Position numbers and translations under genes: made by a program. Below, piece after piece: positions 16,342-24,716 of a DNA stretch of 42,948 bases. Below the pieces are notes generated by a model. It was not told the DNA's origin and did not search any database. It saw only the letters and a list, made by a program, of their open reading frames with translations. The stretch's first letter is position 1; each line of letters starts with the position of its first letter. Origin of the DNA: Alteromonadaceae bacterium (GTDB lineage: Bacteria; Pseudomonadota; Gammaproteobacteria; Enterobacterales; Alteromonadaceae); contig JAESPQ010000062.1 of NCBI GenBank assembly GCA_016765535.1, positions 1 to 42,948 on the forward strand, given 5' to 3'.

Positions 16342-18930
16342 TTATTTACTATTTTGTGTCAGTTTGGCTTTTGTTGACGCAGCTTTTACAGGCGTTAGCC
16401 GCCAGATATTAGCCACATAATCTTCAATTGAACGATCTGAATTGAATTTACCCATCATCGCGGTATTCATTATTGCCATGTGTGCCCAACGTGTTTTGTT
16501 TTTATACGCTTTATTTAGCGCTTTATGTGCCGTAGAGTAACTTTCAAAATCGGCAAGTACTTTATAGGGATCGCCACCATCAAGAAGGCTACGTTTTATT
16601 GCTGATAACTCACCTGAGCGACCAGGGGTGAAATAATCGCTATCTAACCAATCTAAACAGGCTTTAATTTCTGCATTTTGTTCATAATATTGGCGAGGAT
16701 CATAGCCTTGTTTGTCTAACGCTTTTATTTGTTCAACGGTATTACCAAAGATAAATATATTGTCGCTACCTACCTCCTCGGCAATTTCAATATTAGCGCC
16801 ATCAAGCGTACCAATAGTTACTGCACCATTAAGGGCAAGCTTCATATTTCCTGTGCCAGACGCTTCTTTACCTGCGGTAGATATTTGTTCTGAAACATCG
16901 GCTGCGGGAATGATTTTTTCGGCTAAGCTCACGCGATAGTTTGGTAAAAAAACCACTTTAAGTTTGTCTTTTATGCGGTTGTCATTGTTAATTTTATCCG
17001 CCATTTTATTCAAACAATAAATGATCTCTTTCGCTAAGTAATAGCCTGGAGCGGCTTTTGCGCCAAAGATAAATACTTGCGGATGTATGTCTAATTCAGG
17101 ATTGGCGAGTAAACGACGATAAAGGGCTAAAATATGTAATAAATTTAAGTGCTGGCGTTTATATTCGTGTAAGCGTTTAATTTGAATATCAAAAATAGCA
17201 TCAGGGCTAACGGTAATATTTGTTAACTGTTTAATTGTTTTAGTTAAAGCAATTTTATTTTGTTGTTTAATTGCCATAAATTGTTTTTGAAAATTGGCAT
17301 TGTCAGCCAAATCCGCAAGGGCTGTTAAACTATCGAGGTTTTTTGCCCAATCGTCAGTAATACCTTGCTTAATAAACGTTTTATTTAATAAGTTAGCCAG
17401 TAGTGGATTACAAGCCTTTAACCAACGACGCGGCGTAATACCGTTGGTAACGTTAGTTAATTTATTGGGATAAAGTTGATTGAACTCAGGAAATAAATCT
17501 TGTTTTACTAAGTCTGAATGAATTTGTGCAACACCATTGACCCTATGAGCCGTAACTACACATAAATGTGCCATACGTACCATACGCTCACTACCTTCTT
17601 CAACTAACGATAATTTAGCACGCATCTCGTTATTATGTGGCCATAACGACTCAACATCGTTGTTTAAAAAGTTTTCATTAATTTGATACAAAAACTCTAA
17701 ATGGCGAGGTAATACTTTTTCAAATAAATTTACTGACCATTTTTCTAACGCTTCGGGTAATAAGGTATGATTGGTATAAGCAAAGACTTTTTTGCAAATA
17801 CCCCAAGCATCATCCCAAGATAAACCATGATCATCTTTAAGGGTGCGCATTAATTCTAAAATAGCGATAGTTGGATGAGTATCGTTTAATTGAATCGCTA
17901 CTTGATCGGCAAATTGACTCCAATCATCACTATGTTGTTTTTGGTAACGGTTAATAATATCTTTGATTGAACAAGCACAAAAAAAGTATTGTTGAATAAA
18001 GCGTAATTCTTTACCTGCTTCAGTATCGTCATTAGGGTAAAGTACTTTAGACACTGTTTCTGCCGCTATTTGATGATGATGTGCATCATGGTAATTACCT
18101 TGATTAAAATGCTGCCAATCAAAATGTTCATCGGCGCGTGATTCCCATAAGCGCAATATGTTAACGGTATTAGATTTATAACCCACAATAGGGATATCCC
18201 AAGCAATACCTTTTAATGTTTGTTCGCTATGCCAAATTTTCTTGATGCTGCCATCGGCTTGTACTTGTTGTTCAACATAGCCATAAAGTGGAATATATTG
18301 AGTCGCTTCAGGGCGACATACTTCCCATGGATTACCAAATTCGCGCCAAACATCAGGAGATTCTATTTGGCGACCATGATCAAAGTTTTGTTTAAACAAA
18401 CCATGCTCATAATGAATTCCATAGCCAACTGCGGCATAGTCAAGTGTGGCTAATGAGTCAAGAAAACAAGCAGCCAAACGACCTAAACCACCATTACCTA
18501 AGGCTAAGTCAGCACCTTGTTCGCATAAATCAGCAAGTTCAAAACCTAATGATTTTAGTGCTTTGTCTGCTGCATCAAATAAACCTAAATTATGTAAATT
18601 GTTTGAGAGTAAACGACCCATTAAATATTCAAGCGATAAATAGTTAATGCTGCGAGCATCGCTGTTAATATGATTTGTTTTGGTAGTTTGCAGTTTTTCA
18701 AAAACACTTTCGTTAACGGCTAAACAGGTAGCTTGCCACCATGCTTGTTTGTTGGTACTGGCATCAGAGTCACCTAGGGTATATTTTAGGTGATGTAGTA
18801 CTCTTTCTTTAAATTCTGCGGCATTAATTTGCGCAGCAGCACCTTTAGTTTTACGCACTGTTTTTTTAGTGGTTTTAGTTGTTGCTTTGTTTGCTACTTT
18901 GCTTGAACTGACCATTTTTGTTTCAACCAT
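16342..18930 (-). CDS. glgP: Glycogen/maltodextrin phosphorylase
   Basis: This GT35 enzyme releases glucose-1-phosphate from non-reducing ends of alpha-glucans with pyridoxal phosphate. Clear motifs include NYLSLEYLMGRLLSNNL, GNGGLGRLAACFLDSLATL, VAIQLNDTHPTIAILELMR and the PLP site EASGTGNMKLALNGA (lysine of NMK). It is 862 residues; about 40 N-terminal residues rich in Lys, Thr and Ala (TTKTTKKTVRKTKGAAA) precede the conserved part and are an unusual basic tail. Two nearby ATGs are possible; the second (five codons in) has better spacing from a purine-rich stretch. It is the first gene of the operon, divergent from the LacI-type regulator, with a palindromic operator upstream. Whether it prefers glycogen (GlgP) or maltodextrin (MalP) cannot be told from sequence. 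Confidence 0.94.
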   Translation of the reverse strand: MVETKMVSSSKVANKATTKTTKKTVRKTKGAAAQINAAEFKERVLHHLKYTLGDSDASTNKQAWWQATCLAVNESVFEKLQTTKTNHINSDARSINYLSLEYLMGRLLSNNLHNLGLFDAADKALKSLGFELADLCEQGADLALGNGGLGRLAACFLDSLATLDYAAVGYGIHYEHGLFKQNFDHGRQIESPDVWREFGNPWEVCRPEATQYIPLYGYVEQQVQADGSIKKIWHSEQTLKGIAWDIPIVGYKSNTVNILRLWESRADEHFDWQHFNQGNYHDAHHHQIAAETVSKVLYPNDDTEAGKELRFIQQYFFCACSIKDIINRYQKQHSDDWSQFADQVAIQLNDTHPTIAILELMRTLKDDHGLSWDDAWGICKKVFAYTNHTLLPEALEKWSVNLFEKVLPRHLEFLYQINENFLNNDVESLWPHNNEMRAKLSLVEEGSERMVRMAHLCVVTAHRVNGVAQIHSDLVKQDLFPEFNQLYPNKLTNVTNGITPRRWLKACNPLLANLLNKTFIKQGITDDWAKNLDSLTALADLADNANFQKQFMAIKQQNKIALTKTIKQLTNITVSPDAIFDIQIKRLHEYKRQHLNLLHILALYRRLLANPELDIHPQVFIFGAKAAPGYYLAKEIIYCLNKMADKINNDNRIKDKLKVVFLPNYRVSLAEKIIPAADVSEQISTAGKEASGTGNMKLALNGAVTIGTLDGANIEIAEEVGSDNIFIFGNTVEQIKALDKQGYDPRQYYEQNAEIKACLDWLDSDYFTPGRSGELSAIKRSLLDGGDPYKVLADFESYSTAHKALNKAYKNKTRWAHMAIMNTAMMGKFNSDRSIEDYVANIWRLTPVKAASTKAKLTQNSK

Positions 18931-19063
18931 CTCTTTAACTACTTCTTTTATCTACATGGGAAAATATATCTGTGTGATCGTTGCTTTGATCTCAATGTGA
19001 TACTAGTTTTATATCTTATCTTTTAAATTGAGCTTTTAGCTTAGCTTTTTTTCTTAAGTAAAG

Positions 19064-19091
19064 ATTATGCTGAGGATGGGCAGTAGGGCAA
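19064..19091 (-). promoter_or_regulatory. Putative glgP operon promoter
   Basis: On the minus strand TTGCCC (19091-19086) and CATAAT (19069-19064) are separated by 16 bp. The operator 19097-19110 ends 5 bp upstream of the -35. The boxes were chosen by eye, so this is a prediction. Confidence 0.4.
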
Positions 19092-19096
19092 TACTC

Positions 19097-19110
19097 TACA
19101 TACGTATGCA
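19097..19110. promoter_or_regulatory. LacI-family operator, site 1 (glgP side)
   Basis: TACATACGTATGCA is a near-perfect 14-bp palindrome with the central CG step typical of LacI/GalR operators. It is the exact reverse complement of site 2 (19137-19150), centre to centre 40 bp, so both face the same side of the helix. It is probably bound by the adjacent LacI-type regulator. Confidence 0.7.
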
Positions 19111-19136
19111 TAAGTAAAGTGTTTAAAAATAAAGCA

Positions 19137-19150
19137 TGCATACGTATGTA
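19137..19150. promoter_or_regulatory. LacI-family operator, site 2 (regulator side)
   Basis: TGCATACGTATGTA is the reverse complement of site 1 and ends 4 bp upstream of the putative -35 of the regulator gene, suggesting autoregulation. Confidence 0.7.
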
Positions 19151-19154
19151 TTTT

Positions 19155-19183
19155 TTGTTGGCAATGGTGACATTACCTATACA
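19155..19183 (+). promoter_or_regulatory. Putative promoter of the LacI-family regulator
   Basis: TTGTTG (19155-19160) and TATACA (19178-19183) are 17 bp apart and lie 54 bp before the GTG start. Confidence 0.45.
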
Positions 19184-19236
19184 AAAAATAGTGACTCAGG
19201 TAATATCTTGTTTAAGATTAATTTTTTGAGTTTGTT

Positions 19237-20259
19237 GTGAAATCTAAACCTACTTCTTTTGATATTGCCTATCAGGCTGGCGTTTCTCAGTCTACGGTGT
19301 CGCGGGCTTTGCGTAATAGTCCGTTAGTTAATGAAGAAACGCGTATAAAAGTGCAAGCTATTGCTAAAAAATTAAATTATAAGGTCGATAAAAACGCTAG
19401 TAGTTTACGTACCCAACAAAGCGCTACTATTGCTTTGTTGTTGTTTGAAGATCCCACCAGTGATGATTCACTTATTAATCCTTTTTTCTTATCTATGCTA
19501 GGTAGTATTACCAAAGCGAGTGCGAGTAAAGGCTACGATTTATTAATTTCTTTTCAGCAAATGAATAGTGATTGGCATGCTGATTTTGAAGATAGTAATA
19601 AGGCTGATGGCATAATTTTACTCGGTTATGGTGATTATCATGATTATGAAGAAAAATTAGTGCATTTAATCGAGCAAAAAACCCATTTTGTACGCTGGGG
19701 AGCCGAAGTAAAAGATTTGCCTGTTGTCTCTGTAGGCTGTGATAATTTTCATGGGGGTTATCAAGTGACTGAGCATTTAATTGCCAATGATCGACAAAAT
19801 ATCGCTTTTATTGGCTGTGCAACTAGTCATTCTCCAGAATTTTTAGACCGCTATTTAGGGCATTGTAAAGCATTAGAAAATCATCAGTTTATCGTTAATC
19901 AAGCATTACAAATAGAGGCCATTTCTACTGAAGCAGCAGGTTATATTGCCGTTAAACAGTTATTAGAAAAAGGCACGAAATTTGACGCTATTTTTGCTGC
20001 CTGTGATCTTATTGCTATAGGAGCCATGCGAGCTTTGCAAGAAGCTGATTTGAATATTCCTAATGATATTGCAGTCGCGGGTTTTGATGATATTCAAATT
20101 GCCAGCTTTACTAATCCCCCATTAACAACGGCTAAACAAAATACTAAATTGGCGGGTGAATTATTAGTCGACAAATTATTAGCATTAATTAATGGTGAAC
20201 AAGCCAACACACAATTAATGCCGACCAGTTTAGTGGTACGTAAATCTTGCGGTTCGTAG
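19237..20259 (+). CDS. LacI/GalR-family transcriptional regulator of the maltodextrin locus
   Basis: A 340-residue one-domain-plus-HTH regulator of standard length. The N-terminal helix-turn-helix and hinge are typical (FDIAYQAGVSQSTVSRALR, then KVQAIAKKLNYKVDKNASSL), followed by a periplasmic-binding-protein-like effector domain (LLGYGD, VSVGCDNFHGGY, DAIFAACDLIAIGAM, VAGFDDIQIASFTNPPLTT). The GTG start at 19237 places the HTH about 7 residues in, as usual; no upstream ATG fits, and only a weak GAG lies upstream. It is divergent from glgP and convergent with the sugar transporter. The matching palindromes upstream of itself, glgP and the transporter indicate it controls this locus. The effector is probably a maltose-type sugar or phosphorylated sugar (inference). 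The name MalR would be plausible but is not proven. Confidence 0.9.
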   Translation: MKSKPTSFDIAYQAGVSQSTVSRALRNSPLVNEETRIKVQAIAKKLNYKVDKNASSLRTQQSATIALLLFEDPTSDDSLINPFFLSMLGSITKASASKGYDLLISFQQMNSDWHADFEDSNKADGIILLGYGDYHDYEEKLVHLIEQKTHFVRWGAEVKDLPVVSVGCDNFHGGYQVTEHLIANDRQNIAFIGCATSHSPEFLDRYLGHCKALENHQFIVNQALQIEAISTEAAGYIAVKQLLEKGTKFDAIFAACDLIAIGAMRALQEADLNIPNDIAVAGFDDIQIASFTNPPLTTAKQNTKLAGELLVDKLLALINGEQANTQLMPTSLVVRKSCGS

Positions 20260-20274
20260 ACATTATGCTTATTT

Positions 20275-20302
20275 GTAACAGCTAACTAATGCTAGCTGTT
20301 AC
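20275..20302. terminator. Terminator between the convergent regulator and transporter genes
   Basis: GTAACAGCTA (20275-20284) and TAGCTGTTAC (20293-20302) form a 10-bp perfect stem followed by ATTTATTTTT. It lies just after the regulator stop and may also serve the transporter from the other side. Confidence 0.65.
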
Positions 20303-20316
20303 ATTTATTTTTACTG

Positions 20317-21816
20317 TTACAGCGCTTTTACTGTTTCAGAAGATGATTTATTTAAAACAACTTGAGCGCTATTATCTTTAACAAAAAATACCGAAACAGC
20401 GGCTAAAATCATCGAAATACCTGCCATCATAATAATATTAATCGCATTGTTTTCAAAAACATTACTTAAAATCCAACCTGCAAAAATACCCGAAACAATT
20501 TGTGGAGCGGCAATGGTAAAATTAAATATGCCCATATAAACTCCCGTTTGTTTTACGGGTAAGCTACCCGCTAATATTGCATAAGGCATGGCTAAAATAG
20601 CTGCCCAAGCCATGCCTATTCCTATCATTGGAATAAATAACGAAACAGCGCCTTGTGGTACGGTAATTTTGGTAATTAATAAATTAACTAATACTGGCTG
20701 TGAGTTTTCTATTAACATAATACTTATAAAACCCAAACCACCCGCTAGCAGTGATAATGAATAAATAAATTTTCGACCAAATTTATTGGTTAATTTAGAG
20801 ATGAATATTGAATAAATCGCCGCAAATAATGAATAAGCTGCAAAAATAATACCTACCCAATCGCCTGCGGCACCTTTTGCTTGCGCAATATTTTCTGGAA
20901 TAGTCTTTATACTTTCAAGATAATGTGGATCAAACCATTTGCTATCTATTCCCCAAATATGTTGTGCAATGGCTGGCATGGTGTAAACCCACATAATAAA
21001 TAACGCAAACCAAGAGAAAAATTGAACTAAGGCTAGTTGTTTCATCGTGGTTGGCATAGTTTTCATTAACGCGAAAAAGTGGTTAAGTTTTTCGCTAAGT
21101 GGTATGTCTTTTGATCTTTCTTCTAAAGGGGCTAAACCATTTTCACCGGGAGCATATTCTTTAGTTTTAAATACTGTCCACAATACTGAGCCTAACATCA
21201 CCGAGGCGCCAATATAAAAGGCAAAAATAACCGATGGTGCAACCTCACCCGCTTTAGCGGTATTGTCTAAACCAACCATATTTGTTAAGGCAAAAGGTAA
21301 AATAGAGCCTAAAACTGCACCAATATTAATTAAAAAAGATTGAATAGAATAACCCACGTTACGCTGCTCCGCAGGTACCATGTCAGAAACTAAAGCACGA
21401 AAAGGTTGAAAGGCTAAGTTAAATGAAGCGTCCATAATAGCTAACATCATCGCGCCAAATAATAACGGTGTGATAAAGCTAGCTAAGCTAGCAGAGTTTG
21501 GCATTAATAACATACCAATAGCGGCAGCAATACCACCCGCTAAAATGTAAGGATTACGACGACCTAAGCGGTTCCATGTTCTATCTGAGGCGGAACCAAC
21601 AATAGGTTGAATGATCAAGCCCATAATAGGGGCTACTAACCAAAATAGAGATAGCGATTCTAGATCTGCACCTAAGTTTGATAATATTCGACTGGCGTTA
21701 GCATTTTGTAAAGCAAAACCAAATTGTACCCCTAAAAAGCCAAAACTGACGTTCCAAATTTGCCAGAAACTGAGCTTTGGTTTGTGTTGGGAGTTGTTTG
21801 CCTGTGCGTTACTCAT
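20317..21816 (-). CDS. MFS sugar transporter, SLC45/GPH type (probable maltose/maltodextrin importer)
   Basis: This integral membrane protein has about 12 hydrophobic segments and the loop SDRTWNRLGRRNPYILAGG, characteristic of the sucrose/maltose transporter branch (SLC45 and GPH-like proton symporters). I start it at the ATG at 21816-21814 (499 aa, MSNAQANNSQ): the next ATG upstream (21906) would add 30 residues with a spurious hydrophobic stretch, and the residues LSFWQIWNVSFGFLG mark the usual family start. Its place beside the glg/mal operon and its shared operator (22200-22213) suggest uptake of maltose or short maltodextrins across the inner membrane. A MITE-like repeat sits in its long leader, between promoter and start codon. 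Substrate is inferred from context. Confidence 0.85.
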   Translation of the reverse strand: MSNAQANNSQHKPKLSFWQIWNVSFGFLGVQFGFALQNANASRILSNLGADLESLSLFWLVAPIMGLIIQPIVGSASDRTWNRLGRRNPYILAGGIAAAIGMLLMPNSASLASFITPLLFGAMMLAIMDASFNLAFQPFRALVSDMVPAEQRNVGYSIQSFLINIGAVLGSILPFALTNMVGLDNTAKAGEVAPSVIFAFYIGASVMLGSVLWTVFKTKEYAPGENGLAPLEERSKDIPLSEKLNHFFALMKTMPTTMKQLALVQFFSWFALFIMWVYTMPAIAQHIWGIDSKWFDPHYLESIKTIPENIAQAKGAAGDWVGIIFAAYSLFAAIYSIFISKLTNKFGRKFIYSLSLLAGGLGFISIMLIENSQPVLVNLLITKITVPQGAVSLFIPMIGIGMAWAAILAMPYAILAGSLPVKQTGVYMGIFNFTIAAPQIVSGIFAGWILSNVFENNAINIIMMAGISMILAAVSVFFVKDNSAQVVLNKSSSETVKAL

Positions 21817-21946
21817 ATTTTTATTCTCGTTATTTAAACCACAAAGATGATTGATACTATTAAAAAGCAGGCTTAACACTAATATTAGGTTAAGCCTGTA
21901 ATACAATCCGTATCAAAACATGTGTATACCCAAATAACTGGGTATT

Positions 21947-22108
21947 ATACCAATCTTACTAAGTATGTGATCATTTCTACTTGTTAAAATCACCAACTAC
22001 TTCGTTATTTATTTTATAATTAGAATAACTAGTTATTAAAATAAATGTTTTGTGTTTGGCAATTTTTCCTGCGTATAAAGTAGATCACCTAATTAATAAA
22101 ACTGGTAT
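21947..22108. repeat. MITE-like repeat with terminal inverted repeats
   Basis: The left end (from ATACCAATCTTACTAAGTAT, on to GTGATCA, 21947-21973) and the reverse complement of the right end (from ATACCAGTTTTATTAATTAG, on to GTGATCTA, 22081-22108) agree at roughly three quarters of about 28 positions. The 162-bp element encodes nothing and resembles the short non-autonomous repeats common in Alteromonadales genomes (from memory, not searched). It sits in the transporter leader. Confidence 0.65.
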
Positions 22109-22164
22109 TTGGGAAGTAAAAACAAACGCATCATCTACTTGAGCTTATTTTTAACTACATGAAG

Positions 22165-22194
22165 ATAATACGCAGAAGTTGCTTAATAACTCAA
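22165..22194 (-). promoter_or_regulatory. Putative promoter of the sugar transporter
   Basis: On the minus strand TTGAGT (22194-22189) and TATTAT (22170-22165) are 18 bp apart, with the palindromic operator 5 bp upstream. It would give a leader of about 350 nt containing the MITE-like repeat. Confidence 0.45.
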
Positions 22195-22199
22195 ATTTT

Positions 22200-22213
22200 T
22201 GCATACGTATTCA
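22200..22213. promoter_or_regulatory. LacI-family operator, site 3 (transporter)
   Basis: TGCATACGTATTCA differs from site 2 (TGCATACGTATGTA) at two positions and keeps the central ATACGTAT. It lies 384 bp upstream of the transporter ATG, next to a good promoter. Confidence 0.65.
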
Positions 22214-22298
22214 GGTTTGTTTTTACAATGAAAGAAAGATACTGACTTTCGTCAGCATGACAGTGTTTGGTGTTAGATATGGTGGTTTGTATAAAAAT

Positions 22299-22325
22299 AC
22301 GCCTATAAAATTATTCTATAGGCGT
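22299..22325 (-). terminator. Terminator after pgk
   Basis: ACGCCTATA (22299-22307) and TATAGGCGT (22317-22325) form a 9-bp stem; read on the minus strand it follows pgk and is trailed by ATTTTTATAC. Confidence 0.7.
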
Positions 22326-22356
22326 TAATCTTTTAATCTTGAAAAAACATTAAAAT

Positions 22357-23538
22357 TTATTTTTGTGCGGCACGTTGTTCTAAAATTTCTACAGCAGGTA
22401 ATTTTTTACCTTCTAAAAATTCTAAAAAAGCACCTCCGCCTGTTGAAATATAAGATATTTTATCGGCAATGTTGTATTTATCTACAGCGGCTAAAGTGTC
22501 ACCGCCACCCGCAATAGAAAAGGCTGAACTTTCGGCAATGGCTTCTGCAATAGCTTGTGTACCTTTACCAAATTGATCAAATTCAAATACCCCCACAGGA
22601 CCATTCCACACAATAGTACCCGCATTTTTGATTATTTCAGCTAACTGTGCAGCAGAATCAGGACCAATGTCAAAAATCATTTCATTATCATTAACCTCAC
22701 TAACATTCTTTAATGTTGCGGTTGCCGATTCTGAAAATTCTGTTGCTACAACCACATCGCTTGGCATTGGAATATCACCCTTATTGGCTTGTGCATTTGC
22801 CGTTAAACGTTTTGCTTCGTCAACTAAATTGGCTTCAAATAAAGATTTTCCAACATTATAACCTTGTGCAGCAATAAAGGTATTTGCGATACCACCACCA
22901 ACAATTAATTGATCTACAATATTGGCTAGCGAGTCGAGCACGGTTAATTTAGAGGATACTTTTGAACCGCCAACAATAGCCACCATAGGGCGAGCAGGAT
23001 TATCTAATGCTTTACCTAAAGCAGACAACTCGCCCGCTAAAAGTGGGCCAGCACAAGCGGTTGGTGCATATTTAGCTACGCCATGAGTACTTGCTTGGGC
23101 GCGATGTGCGGTGCCAAAAGCGTCCATAACAAATACGTCACAAAGTGCGGCTAATTTTTTTGCTAAAGTATCATCATTTTTCTTTTCGCCAATATTAAAA
23201 CGAACGTTCTCAAATAACACCAATTCACCCGCGACAATTTCAACGCCGTTAAGGTAATCTTTAACGAGTCGCACAGGATAATTTAATGCTCCAGCAAGAT
23301 AGTCCGCTACAGGTTGTAAAGAAAACTCTTCAACAGCTTCTCCTTCGGTAGGGCGACCTAAATGTGACATTACCATTACTTTAGCACCAGCTTCTAATGC
23401 TAATTTAAGTGTTGGAATAGCAGCTCTTAAGCGAGCATCTGAGCTGATTTGGCCATTTTTAATGGGTACATTTAAATCTTCACGAATAAGTACGCGTTGG
23501 TTGGCTAGCGTTAAATCCGTCATGTTAATTACTGACAT
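22357..23538 (-). CDS. pgk: Phosphoglycerate kinase
   Basis: Cytoplasmic glycolytic enzyme transferring phosphate between 1,3-bisphosphoglycerate and ADP. At 393 residues it has normal bacterial length. Signatures are [13 protein letters not shown] near the N-terminus, [26 protein letters not shown], the nucleotide-site GGSKVSSKL and the C-terminal [12 protein letters not shown] and [16 protein letters not shown] purine-rich AAAGAGATC precedes the ATG. It follows epd by about 110 bp and is the last gene of the tkt-epd-pgk cluster, with a terminator after it. fba, which follows pgk in E. coli and many relatives, is not next to it here. Confidence 0.98.
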   Translation of the reverse strand: MSVINMTDLTLANQRVLIREDLNVPIKNGQISSDARLRAAIPTLKLALEAGAKVMVMSHLGRPTEGEAVEEFSLQPVADYLAGALNYPVRLVKDYLNGVEIVAGELVLFENVRFNIGEKKNDDTLAKKLAALCDVFVMDAFGTAHRAQASTHGVAKYAPTACAGPLLAGELSALGKALDNPARPMVAIVGGSKVSSKLTVLDSLANIVDQLIVGGGIANTFIAAQGYNVGKSLFEANLVDEAKRLTANAQANKGDIPMPSDVVVATEFSESATATLKNVSEVNDNEMIFDIGPDSAAQLAEIIKNAGTIVWNGPVGVFEFDQFGKGTQAIAEAIAESSAFSIAGGGDTLAAVDKYNIADKISYISTGGGAFLEFLEGKKLPAVEILEQRAAQK

Positions 23539-23597
23539 AAAAAAAGATCTCTTTAGTTGGTTTTATTTAAAACGTAATATTTGTGTGATTTTATTTT

Positions 23598-23625
23598 TCT
23601 AGATCCTAGAACTTAGATCCTAGAT
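23598..23625. repeat. Heptameric tandem repeat in the epd-pgk spacer
   Basis: Four 7-nt units in a row, TCTAGAT, CCTAGAA, CTTAGAT and CCTAGAT, with the core CTAGA in phase. A related array is in the tkt-epd spacer. CTAG is often under-represented in bacterial genomes, which makes the cluster stand out. Confidence 0.7.
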
Positions 23626-23646
23626 TTTTATATTATTATTAATGAG

Positions 23647-24660
23647 TTATAGTTTACTTGCCATTACTGCGGCGGTATCTAACATACGGTTAGCAAAACC
23701 CCACTCGTTATCACACCACACTAATAGTTTAACTAAGCGTTTGTGGCTAACACGGGTTTGATTACCATCAACAATGGCAGAATGAGGATCATGGTTAAAA
23801 TCCACTGATACTAGCGGTTCTTCGGTATAGCCTAAAATGCCCGCTAAACCATTATGTTGGGCTGCTTGAATGGCTTTATTAATATCATCGACACTAACAT
23901 CGCTATTTAGTGTAACGCTAAGATCCATCGCGGTCACATTAAGCGTGGGTACACGCACGGCAATTGCTTCAAAACGGCCTGAAAATTTCGGTAAAATACG
24001 TTCAATACCTACAGCAAGTTTGGTATCAACAGGAATAATTGACTGACTGGCAGCACGGCTACGACGTAAATCAGTATGATAAGCATCGATCACTTGTTGG
24101 TCATGCATTGATGAATGAATCGTGGTAATAGTGCCACTTTCTATGCCAAACGCATCATCAATGGTTTTGATCACTGGCACAATACAATTAGTGGTACAAG
24201 ATCCGTTAGAGACAATATTATCACTTGCAGATAAAGCACTATGATTAACACCATAAATAATGGTTGCATCTAGATCTTGAGCGCCAGGATGAGAAAATAA
24301 TACTTTTTTAGCCCCGCTTTTTATATGGGCTAAACCATCATTTTTACTGCCAAACTTACCGGTACAATCTAGAACAATATCAACGTTGTTTTGTTGCCAA
24401 TTTAGTTCGCTTAATTTTTCTTCATGGCTTAAGGCAACGGTATTACCCGCAATGGTTATTTGGTTTTGTTGATGTTCAACCGCAAAAGCAAAACGTCCAT
24501 GAGTGGTATCGTATTTCAATAAATGCGCTATTCCTTCAGAATTAGCTAACTCGTTAATAGCAACAAGATTAAATTCGTCTGTTCGTCCCGTTTCATATAA
24601 GGCTCTGACCACATTGCGACCAATGCGACCAAAACCATTTATAGCAATATTTATTGGCAT
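23647..24660 (-). CDS. epd: Erythrose-4-phosphate dehydrogenase
   Basis: A GAPDH-family enzyme of 337 residues that follows E. coli Epd rather than GapA in many diagnostic stretches: [49 protein letters not shown] and [20 protein letters not shown]. The catalytic cysteine is in SNGSCTTNC. It oxidises erythrose-4-phosphate to 4-phosphoerythronate, the first step towards pyridoxal phosphate, and its neighbour transketolase supplies the substrate. PLP is also the cofactor of the glycogen phosphorylase encoded nearby. The ribosome binding site is weak (AAAGAAA). The position tkt-epd-pgk matches other gammaproteobacteria. Confidence 0.93.
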   Translation of the reverse strand: MPINIAINGFGRIGRNVVRALYETGRTDEFNLVAINELANSEGIAHLLKYDTTHGRFAFAVEHQQNQITIAGNTVALSHEEKLSELNWQQNNVDIVLDCTGKFGSKNDGLAHIKSGAKKVLFSHPGAQDLDATIIYGVNHSALSASDNIVSNGSCTTNCIVPVIKTIDDAFGIESGTITTIHSSMHDQQVIDAYHTDLRRSRAASQSIIPVDTKLAVGIERILPKFSGRFEAIAVRVPTLNVTAMDLSVTLNSDVSVDDINKAIQAAQHNGLAGILGYTEEPLVSVDFNHDPHSAIVDGNQTRVSHKRLVKLLVWCDNEWGFANRMLDTAAVMASKL

Positions 24661-24681
24661 ATTATTTCTTTATATTAAAAA

Positions 24682-24716
24682 TTAGAACCTAGAATCTAGA
24701 CCCTAGGTTCTATTTA
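24682..24716. repeat. Heptameric tandem repeat and hairpin in the tkt-epd spacer
   Basis: Units TTAGAAC, CTAGAAT, CTAGACC, CTAGGTT and CTATTTA run in 7-nt phase. Within them AGAACCTAG (24684-24692) and CTAGGTTCT (24703-24711) form a 9-bp stem followed on the minus strand by AATTTTTA, so the array could also work as an attenuator or terminator between tkt and epd. Confidence 0.65.

Noticed and set aside
21817-21906. Longer transporter start at 21906
   Set aside because: It adds 30 residues with an extra hydrophobic stretch before the usual family N-terminus, while the ATG at 21816 fits homologues better.
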